A stretch of 9,493 nt of DNA from Candidatus Zymogenus sp. (GTDB lineage Bacteria > Desulfobacterota > Zymogenia > Zymogenales > Zymogenaceae): contig JAUWME010000053.1 in the NCBI GenBank assembly GCA_030613285.1, forward strand, positions 1 to 9,493, read 5' to 3'. This document shows, piece after piece, positions 1 to 4,473 of the stretch. Position numbers and translations under genes: made by a program. Positions within the stretch are counted from its first letter, which is position 1, and every line of letters starts with the position of its first letter. The notes beneath the pieces were generated by a model that saw nothing but the letters and a program-made list of their open reading frames with translations, did not search any database and was not told the origin of the DNA.

Positions 1-31
1 AAATACTATTTTTCATTGTGTTCATATCTAT

Positions 32-151
32 TCATATCACAATAGATTTAACTTCAAACTTACTACTAAAGATGAGTTTTATATTCTTTTTGGAGCAGTC
101 AGGACAAAAGAAATAAATTTTCTTTTTTTGAAGAAAGCCATTTATTGACAT
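32..151 (-). CDS. doubtful 39-residue ORF with a CPDC motif
   Basis: A minus-strand frame opens at ATG (149-151) and stops at TGA (32-34). The 39-residue product carries FFCPDCSKKN in its middle, which looks like half of a zinc ribbon. Just upstream on the same strand, another frame reads CKKCQ and then stops, so this could be the decayed remains of a small zinc-ribbon protein with CxxC and CPDC halves now in different frames. No Shine-Dalgarno sequence is visible and the region is very AT-rich, so chance is a serious alternative. I assign no function. Confidence 0.15.
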   Translation of the reverse strand: MSINGFLQKKKIYFFCPDCSKKNIKLIFSSKFEVKSIVI

Positions 152-450
152 TTTTTACACATTGCATTGATTAGGATGGGTAGATAGTCATATATAAAGT
201 GTAATCGAAAAAAAGCGTTTTTGCAAGGTGAAAAGGGATTAGGAATTGAAAAATCAAATAGACAATAATACGGTCTTTTTTGAGGTCGTTTTTTTATTTG
301 TATTTTTAGTCTTGCAATTAGTGATATTTTATCGTAAGATTAACATCTTTCAAATCTCCAAAGGCTGAGAAAGTTAAAATATTTTAGGGGGATGAGAAGA
401 TACTATAGGGCAATTGTAATTGTAATTGCAAAGGGAAAATTGAAATTGAA
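152..450. other. AT-rich intergenic region upstream of the CD225 array
   Basis: I see no convincing protein gene or structured RNA in this stretch. It holds T-runs near 274-295 without a good stem, the promoter-like pair at 312-340, and a purine-rich AGGGGG at 386-391. Just before the first array gene there is a short ATTGTA/ATTGTA/ATTGCA microrepeat (414-431), followed by a run of AAATTG/AAATG steps. Confidence 0.5.
312..340 (+). promoter_or_regulatory. candidate sigma70-like promoter for the CD225 array
   Basis: TTGCAA (312-317) and TAAGAT (335-340) are separated by 17 bp. Each hexamer matches the consensus at four of six positions, and they lie about 110 bp upstream of the first array gene. 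In DNA this AT-rich such matches are common, so this is only a candidate. Confidence 0.25.
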
Positions 451-454
451 ATGA
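392..454 (+). CDS. possible 20-codon upstream ORF overlapping copy 1 start
   Basis: ATG at 392 opens a 20-codon frame that ends with TGA at 452-454, giving an ATGA overlap with the ATG (451) of the first CD225 gene. The predicted peptide begins MRRYY, has an alternating IVIVIA core encoded by the ATTGTA microrepeat, and ends in a lysine-rich tail. AGGGGG abuts the ATG with no spacing, which is poor for initiation. Copy 1 itself has only a distant AAGGGA (431-436), so coupled translation through the overlap is conceivable. The length is within chance expectation. Confidence 0.2.
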   Translation: MRRYYRAIVIVIAKGKLKLK

Positions 455-837
455 AATGTCCATACTGTAAGGGAAAAAACCCCAAAGAGAGAACAATCTG
501 CATATCCTGCGGGGGGCCACTGGAATTTGATACTGAAACAGGTGAAAAAACCGACGATATTGTATACGATGTTCAAACCTATCTTATACCGTCAATTATT
601 GCACTTGTTTTTTGTCAGCCATTTGGATTAATCGCATTTGCATATTCTCTAAAAGTCATAGTCTTTATAAATAACAAACAATATGACGATGCGAAGAGGG
701 CCTCACGACTTGCAAAAAGGTGGTGCTGGATTACACTAACCATTGGGATTTTCCTATTTGTTGCTGGCATTATACTATATGTATTATCTTTTTTCGGAAT
801 AGCAATACTCAGTGTCATATTGGGATCAATAGAGTGA
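451..837 (+). CDS. zinc-ribbon CD225/dispanin membrane protein, copy 1
   Basis: The 128-residue product starts with a four-cysteine zinc ribbon (C3, C6, C17, C20). A short acidic linker (residues 25-43) follows, then a CD225/dispanin domain: a hydrophobic segment at about 45-72 with FCQPFG and IAFAYSLK, a polar loop with QYDDAKRASRLAKRW, and a second helix from W91-C92-W93 to about 124. The family is known to be small two-helix membrane proteins that includes vertebrate IFITMs. The bacterial members have no settled role, so I assign none. It is the first of five tandem paralogues and is most like copy 2 over its first 24 codons. It has C55 alone where copies 3-5 have a Cys pair. Initiation signals are weak: AAGGGA lies 14 nt upstream. 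Confidence 0.9.
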   Translation: MKCPYCKGKNPKERTICISCGGPLEFDTETGEKTDDIVYDVQTYLIPSIIALVFCQPFGLIAFAYSLKVIVFINNKQYDDAKRASRLAKRWCWITLTIGIFLFVAGIILYVLSFFGIAILSVILGSIE

Positions 838-848
838 AATCCGGGTGA
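833..848 (+). repeat. 16-bp block shared by the 3' ends of copies 1 and 5
   Basis: AGTGAAATCCGGGTGA occurs here and again at 2966-2981. It spans the stop codon and the first non-coding bases of both genes, and TGGGATCAA lies just upstream in each (821-829 and 2954-2962). Conservation past the stop codon points to duplication or recombination between the two copies rather than protein-level selection. Confidence 0.7.
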
Positions 849-909
849 TTTAAAAAAAGTCCAAAAAAAGTACCGGGGGCTAAAAGAAACGAATTGGAAA
901 ATAATTAAG

Positions 910-1362
910 ATGAAATGTCCATACTGTAAGGGAAAAAACCCCAAAGGGAGAACAATTTGCATATCTTGCGGGGGCCCCTTAGACCTTGATATTAAAGCAA
1001 GTGGATACACCGACGAAGTTGTAGACACTGACGATGTCTCCGACAAAGCTTCCTACGATGTTTCAGACCATATTCCAGATAATGTCCCAAAATATGTTCC
1101 AAGCTATCTTATTCCGGCCCTTCTCTTAGCAATTTGCTATATAATATTATGTGGTTTGTACGCCCTTCCCTTTTTAATAGTCGCAATTGTATATGGCTTC
1201 AAGGTCGGATTTTATTTGCAAAAAGAGCAATATGAGGATGCAAAGAGGGCTTCAAAACTTGCAATGATATGGTGTTGGATTTCCTTCGGTGTTTGGATTA
1301 TAATTGGTGGTATCTTTTTATTTATTGCTGTGGCTATGCAGATTTATAACGGTGCATTATAA
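910..1362 (+). CDS. zinc-ribbon CD225/dispanin membrane protein, copy 2
   Basis: At 150 residues this is the longest copy. The zinc ribbon (C3, C6, C17, C20) nearly matches copy 1, with E13 changed to G and the first 37 nt identical. The linker is long and acidic (about residues 25-66, many Asp), with VSD/VPxY-like short repeats. The first hydrophobic segment carries about seven extra residues (ICYIILCGLYALPF) where the others have FCCLPFG, so the cysteine pair is lost, while IVAIVYGFKV and QYEDAKRASKLA remain. The second helix starts at the conserved WCW. It lies 72 nt after copy 1, and no clear Shine-Dalgarno sequence is visible. The family is clear; its function is unknown. Confidence 0.88.
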   Translation: MKCPYCKGKNPKGRTICISCGGPLDLDIKASGYTDEVVDTDDVSDKASYDVSDHIPDNVPKYVPSYLIPALLLAICYIILCGLYALPFLIVAIVYGFKVGFYLQKEQYEDAKRASKLAMIWCWISFGVWIIIGGIFLFIAVAMQIYNGAL

Positions 1363-1434
1363 GATATACCTCTTGTTAAGCAACTATTTTAATAGCGTTT
1401 TAAAGAGCTTTTTAAATTATATTAGGAGTATAAA

Positions 1435-1815
1435 ATGCAGTGTCCATATTGCAAAGAAGACAACCCGCCGGGCAGGGCAAAATGCGCCTTCTGCGGCGAA
1501 CCCATGAACAAAACTCCCAAGATCCAAACTCCCATGACTCAAACTCGCATAGCCGGGGGGCATACCGTTTATGTCTCTTCTCATCTTGTTCCGGCTATTC
1601 TCCTAACAATATTTTGTTGTCTCCCCTTTGGAATAGTCGCAATTGTATACGCCGCCCGGGTTCAGGCTTTTTTAGTAAGCGGACAAAATGCGATGGCCCA
1701 GGAGGCTTCGAAAAATGCTATGATGTGGTGCTTGGTCAGTTTTGGTTCCTGGGTTGCAATAATTATTATCTACATTTTACTCTTTTTTGTTATAGCTGGA
1801 CTTGGTAGTTACTAA
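1435..1815 (+). CDS. zinc-ribbon CD225/dispanin membrane protein, copy 3
   Basis: This 126-residue copy is the closest to a textbook CD225 protein. The zinc ribbon has C3, C6, C17 and C20. A Thr/Pro/Gln linker (about 26-44) contains the small repeat KTPKIQTPMTQT. The first hydrophobic segment holds the FCCLPFGIVAIVY signature (C61-C62), a polar loop follows, and the second helix runs from about W98 to 121. AGGAG at 1424-1428 lies 6 nt before the ATG, a better start signal than in copies 1, 2 and 4. The adjacent Cys pair before the conserved Gly matches the position where IFITM proteins carry palmitoylated cysteines; lipidation here is inference only. It lies 72 nt after copy 2, the same spacing as between copies 1 and 2. 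Confidence 0.9.
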   Translation: MQCPYCKEDNPPGRAKCAFCGEPMNKTPKIQTPMTQTRIAGGHTVYVSSHLVPAILLTIFCCLPFGIVAIVYAARVQAFLVSGQNAMAQEASKNAMMWCLVSFGSWVAIIIIYILLFFVIAGLGSY

Positions 1816-1856
1816 GGGGAAAGGTTTTTTAATTGCTTTTTTGCATTTAGAAAAAG

Positions 1857-2120
1857 ATGAAATGTCCATATTGTAAAGAAGTGAACCCGCCTCAAAGAGC
1901 AAAATGCGCTTTCTGCGGCAAGTCCTTGACCCAAAGCCAAGGTGTTGATGGGGACAGAGAACCCATCCAAGACCATCTTGCTCTCGCCGTCCTCGTAACA
2001 CTGTTTTGTTGCCAACCCTTTGGATTGGTAAGTCTTGTGTATGCAATTCAGGTCAACACATTTTTGGTCGGCGGGTTTTATAAAGAGGCCAAGGAGGCAT
2101 CGGAAAAGGCATGGGAGTGA
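1857..2120 (+). CDS. truncated zinc-ribbon CD225 protein, copy 4
   Basis: The open frame codes for only 87 residues: the zinc ribbon (C3, C6, C17, C20), a short linker and the first CD225 segment (FCCQPFG, C51-C52, then LVYAIQV). It stops at TGA 2118-2120, just before the second membrane helix that the other copies have. Ungapped alignment with copy 3 places this TGA at the conserved Trp of the MWC motif (TGG in the others), so a single G-to-A change explains the truncation. The start has only a weak AGAAAAAG upstream. It may be a pseudogene or a one-helix product; the sequence cannot tell which. Confidence 0.75.
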   Translation: MKCPYCKEVNPPQRAKCAFCGKSLTQSQGVDGDREPIQDHLALAVLVTLFCCQPFGLVSLVYAIQVNTFLVGGFYKEAKEASEKAWE

Positions 2121-2198
2121 ATCGTGATAGGTTTTTGGTCGGCATTTGGTTTGTTTGCAATTTGCTTCTTTTTCCTCATGGTAGCGGCTTTGAGTTAA
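2118..2198 (+). pseudogene. severed second helix of CD225 copy 4
   Basis: Past the TGA the same frame stays open to TAA at 2196-2198 and codes for 25 residues, rich in Phe, Leu and Ile and beginning IVIGFWSAFG. These match the second membrane helix of the CD225 domain in position and character. No frameshift is needed, so the intact ancestor would have had 113 residues over 1857-2198. The short decay path suggests the lesion is recent, or a base-calling error. Confidence 0.65.
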
Positions 2199-2247
2199 AT
2201 ATTTGACTGAAAATATGTAGTTGATAAAGTGGGGTGTTTGTTGTAAT

Positions 2248-2272
2248 ATCAAACAAGTTGTTTGATTTTTTT
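2248..2272 (+). terminator. rho-independent terminator after CD225 copy 4
   Basis: ATCAAACAAGTTGTTTGAT (2248-2266) is a perfect inverted repeat able to form a 7-8 bp stem with a tight loop, followed directly by a T run to 2272. The stem is AT-rich, so termination may be partial. It divides copies 1-4 from copy 5 and the DUF2752 gene. Confidence 0.5.
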
Positions 2273-2290
2273 GTCATAGGAGTATTATTT

Positions 2291-2430
2291 GTCATTCCCG
2301 CGTAAGCGGGAATCCAGTAAAATATCATTCTGGATTCCCAGTCAAGCTGAGAATGACAGTATTTGTCATTCCCGCGTAAGCGGGAATCCAGTGAATATCA
2401 TTCTGGATTCCCAGTCAAGCTGAGAATGAC
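2291..2430. repeat. two tandem copies of a nested palindromic repeat
   Basis: Unit 1 (2291-2357) and unit 2 (2365-2430) are nearly identical and recur with a 74-bp period. Each is bounded by GTCATTC and GAATGAC as terminal inverted repeats. Inside are a CCCGC-GTAA-GCGGG hairpin and 10-bp arms GGGAATCCAG/CTGGATTCCC (2308-2317 with 2330-2339 in unit 1). The layout is that of a REP/MITE-like non-coding element. Similar GTCATTCCCGCG repeats are, as I recall, dispersed in many deltaproteobacterial genomes. No transposase is present in the window. Confidence 0.85.
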
Positions 2431-2438
2431 AGTATAAA

Positions 2439-2467
2439 GGATTCCTTTGTCAAGCAGGCAATGACAA
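2439..2467. repeat. degenerate half copy of the palindromic repeat
   Basis: GGATTCC, GTCAAGC and AATGACA occur in the same order and spacing as in the right half of the two full units upstream. This looks like a third, decayed partial copy at the array edge. Confidence 0.55.
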
Positions 2468-2559
2468 AATAAAAATGGAATGGGGAAATATTAGATTTTT
2501 TGAAGAAGAACTAATTATAGACTTTTTGGAGTAGACTTTTATCATAGGAGGAGTGCAAA

Positions 2560-2967
2560 ATGAAGTGTCCACATTGTAAAGAAGACAACCCGCCGGGAAG
2601 TGCAAAATGCGCTTTTTGTGGCGAGTCCCTTGCTTTAAAAGCAATAACTACACCTAAGCAGAGGCAAAAAACAACAAGGGAGATCGGTTACCTCCCCAAC
2701 TACCTCGCCCAATCAATTCTTGTCATGCTATTCTGCTGTTTACCTCTGGGGATAGTAGGCCTTGTCTTTGCCGCTCAGGTAAATGGGAGGGTCATCGCTG
2801 GAGAATATGAGAGGGCGATGAATGCCTCAAGGCTTGCCAAAATGTGGTGTTGGATTACATTAGGTGTTGGGTTTCTATTCTGGAGCGCTTACATTATGAT
2901 CTATGTAGTAATTTTTGGATTGGCAATATTCGGCACTATGTTTGGTGCTCTGCTGGGATCAACATAG
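2560..2967 (+). CDS. zinc-ribbon CD225/dispanin membrane protein, copy 5
   Basis: The product has 135 residues. The zinc ribbon (C3, C6, C17, C20) has H5 in place of Tyr. The linker (about 25-43) is basic, with KQRQKTTR, unlike the acidic linkers of copies 1 and 2. The CD225 domain has FCCLPLGIVGLVFAAQV (C59-C60), a loop with GEYERAMNASRLAKMW, and a second helix from W96-C97-W98 running into a long Gly/Ile/Phe tail. AGGAGGAG at 2546-2553, 6 nt before the ATG, is the strongest ribosome binding site of the array. It is separated from copies 1-4 by the terminator and repeats, and followed at short distance by the DUF2752 gene, with which it is probably co-transcribed. Its 3' end shares a non-coding block with copy 1. 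Confidence 0.9.
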   Translation: MKCPHCKEDNPPGSAKCAFCGESLALKAITTPKQRQKTTREIGYLPNYLAQSILVMLFCCLPLGIVGLVFAAQVNGRVIAGEYERAMNASRLAKMWCWITLGVGFLFWSAYIMIYVVIFGLAIFGTMFGALLGST

Positions 2968-3007
2968 TGAAATCCGGGTGAATTATTTTTAGAGGGGAGT
3001 GGTTGAG

Positions 3008-3412
3008 TTGAGTAAAAAAAATGCTTTGCAGATTGTCGGGGTGGTGTTCCTCTTCATATCAGGACTTGTAGTTATATACTTCTTTAAGCCCGGCCAATCG
3101 TTCATTTATCCCCCGTGCCCCGTACATTTCCTCACCGGCTTTTACTGCCCCGGTTGCGGGACTTTGCGGGGCATTCACGCCCTTCTTCACGGTCGATTCC
3201 TCCAAGCCCTCGACTTCAATCCCTTTATGATCATTTCGATCCCATTTTTAGGATATGCTATTATTTCCCAGGCGCTTTTTAAGATTAGTGGTAAGGGACT
3301 GCCCCAGGTGATAAAACATCCCTTCTGGATTTGGGCCATTTTTGTGTTGATCATCGTCTACACGATCTTGAGAAATATCCCCTTTTATCCTTTCAACATT
3401 CTTGCCCCGTAG
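3008..3412 (+). CDS. DUF2752 family membrane protein
   Basis: A small membrane protein with an N-terminal hydrophobic helix, then the DUF2752 signature: CPVHFLTGFYCPGCG followed by R, HALLHG and NPF. Two or three further hydrophobic segments complete it, ending near PFYPFNILAP. The conserved cysteines and CPGCG suggest a metal- or redox-related role, but the family has no established function. TTG at 3008 is the preferred start because AGGGGAG (2993-2999) sits 8 nt before it, giving 134 residues; GTG at 2999 in the same frame would add three residues but overlaps that site. It begins about 40 nt after CD225 copy 5, so the two are likely co-expressed. I recall CD225 and DUF2752 genes being neighbours in other bacteria, which should be checked. 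Confidence 0.85.
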   Translation: MSKKNALQIVGVVFLFISGLVVIYFFKPGQSFIYPPCPVHFLTGFYCPGCGTLRGIHALLHGRFLQALDFNPFMIISIPFLGYAIISQALFKISGKGLPQVIKHPFWIWAIFVLIIVYTILRNIPFYPFNILAP

Positions 3413-3456
3413 TTTCTCTTGAATGGGAAATGACCGCCACAACGCTTTTTCTTCTC

Positions 3457-3485
3457 TTGACAAACTGGACAAAATCAAATAATAT
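3457..3485 (+). promoter_or_regulatory. sigma70-like promoter upstream of murI
   Basis: A perfect -35 TTGACA (3457-3462) is followed after 17 bp by TAATAT (3480-3485), which matches the -10 consensus at four of six positions. Transcription would start near 3492, just before the TTG at 3501 and well before the AAAGGGAG at 3519-3526. It fits a promoter for murI and perhaps for fusA and plsC after it. Confidence 0.5.
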
Positions 3486-3500
3486 AAAAAGTTAATTTAT

Positions 3501-4358
3501 TTGATAATAGTATTTTCTAAAGGGAGAATAAAGTCCATCAGTACAAAAGATGAGGGTTTTAAAAGAAACGCCATCGGCGTGTTCGATTCCGGCGTTGGGG
3601 GGCTGACAGTTTTTCGCGAGATACTAAAAGCGCTCCCAAATGAAGACTGTTTCTATCTCGGAGATACTGCGAGGCTGCCTTATGGTACAAAATCCAAGGA
3701 GACAGTGACCACGTTTGCGGTAAAAAACACCGAATTCCTCGTGTCTCTGGGGATCAAGTTTCTTGTCGTGGCGTGTAATACCGCCGCCTCCGCAGGGCTC
3801 GAAACCATCGAAGAGAAGTTTGACATCCCGACGATTGGGGTTGTCCTGCCGGGTGCCGAAAAAGCTGTGAAGGTTACAAAAAATGGCAAAGTGGGTGTGA
3901 TAGGAACCAGAAGTACAATCATGAGCGGGGCATACAAAGCAGAAATTGCAAATATCGACCCAGATGTCCAAGTGTTTCAACAGCCATGTCCCCTCTTTGT
4001 GCCGTTGGCAGAAGAAGGCTGGACGGAAAATGAAGTAGCCCACTTAGTTGCCGAGGAGTACCTTGCTGAATTTTCTGCCCATGGCGTGGATACACTAATC
4101 CTTGGCTGCACCCACTACCCGCTTCTAAAAAAGGCGATTCAACAAGCCGTCGGGTATGACGTTCAGCTAATTGACTCTGCGTTGCCCATTGCCTGGGAAG
4201 TCAAAAAAAGGCTTGAAAAAATGGGTATTGAGAGGGAAGAAAACGAAAGGAAGTACAAATTCTTTGTTACTGATGATCCCGAAAATTTTGTCAGGGTGGG
4301 CGAACCCTTTTTGGGGCATAATATCGATGACGTTGAACACGTGGATATTGTGGTGTGA
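3501..4358 (+). CDS. murI: glutamate racemase
   Basis: MurI interconverts L- and D-glutamate in the cytoplasm, supplying D-Glu for the peptidoglycan stem peptide. The family signatures are all present: IGVFDSGVGGLTV (D29), DTARLPYG, VVACNTAAS with catalytic C92, and LGCTHYPLL with catalytic C203. The total of 285 residues is slightly above the usual 260-280. The excess is N-terminal: TTG at 3501 is the only ATG/GTG/TTG codon in frame before the core, yet it has no good ribosome binding site. A strong AAAGGGAG (3519-3526) lies inside the frame, so the real start may be downstream. The C-terminus ends normally after FLG...VEHVDI. A 115-nt gap separates it from the EF-G gene. Confidence 0.95.
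   Translation: MIIVFSKGRIKSISTKDEGFKRNAIGVFDSGVGGLTVFREILKALPNEDCFYLGDTARLPYGTKSKETVTTFAVKNTEFLVSLGIKFLVVACNTAASAGLETIEEKFDIPTIGVVLPGAEKAVKVTKNGKVGVIGTRSTIMSGAYKAEIANIDPDVQVFQQPCPLFVPLAEEGWTENEVAHLVAEEYLAEFSAHGVDTLILGCTHYPLLKKAIQQAVGYDVQLIDSALPIAWEVKKRLEKMGIEREENERKYKFFVTDDPENFVRVGEPFLGHNIDDVEHVDIVV
3519..3526 (+). promoter_or_regulatory. strong ribosome binding site inside the annotated murI N-terminus
   Basis: AAAGGGAG is the best Shine-Dalgarno match near murI but has no in-frame ATG, GTG or TTG behind it. In-frame codons at usable distance are AAG, TCC and ATC (3537, 10 nt after the site). The ATG at 3550 is out of frame and 23 nt away. ATC initiation, or a sequence error, would resolve the conflict. 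Confidence 0.4.
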
Positions 4359-4421
4359 GTTACCCTTGCCTCCGGGAATTATTGATAAAGCAGATACGGT
4401 TTTAAAGAATAATCAAAAATA

Positions 4422-4458
4422 GCAATTTTGGACGTGATATTGGATGCGATTTTGGACG
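4422..4458 (+). repeat. short direct repeat before the EF-G gene
   Basis: GCAATTTTGGACG (4422-4434) recurs as GCGATTTTGGACG (4446-4458), with a 24-bp period in the murI-fusA gap. It is too short to interpret and may be a local duplication. AAGGA (4459-4463), which follows it, is the likely ribosome binding site for the next gene. Confidence 0.4.
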
Positions 4459-4473
4459 AAGGAATAATGAAAA

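Noticed and set aside
265..300. Terminator-like T runs upstream of the array
   Set aside because: The T runs are present, but no stable inverted repeat precedes them.
615..1046. 143-residue minus-strand open frame across copies 1 and 2
   Set aside because: It lies antisense to two clearly homologous CD225 genes, has no family features, and stays open only because the two copies share sequence.
1304..1507. 67-residue + strand frame bridging copies 2 and 3
   Set aside because: It overlaps both CD225 genes in another frame, and its product resembles neither a zinc ribbon nor CD225.
1812..2252. 146-residue minus-strand frame opposite copy 4
   Set aside because: It is antisense to the copy 4 frame, which has clear paralogues; no recognisable motif or ribosome binding site.
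2291..2467. CRISPR array
   Set aside because: Only two full units with a 74-bp period and almost no spacer; the units are long nested palindromes with terminal inverted repeats, and no cas genes are nearby.
3624..4043. Minus-strand frame inside murI
   Set aside because: Antisense to a well-supported glutamate racemase with both catalytic cysteines; no coding signature of its own.
4171..4422. 83-residue frame overlapping the end of murI
   Set aside because: It is an out-of-frame reading of murI that runs into the gap; murI itself ends with the normal family C-terminus.
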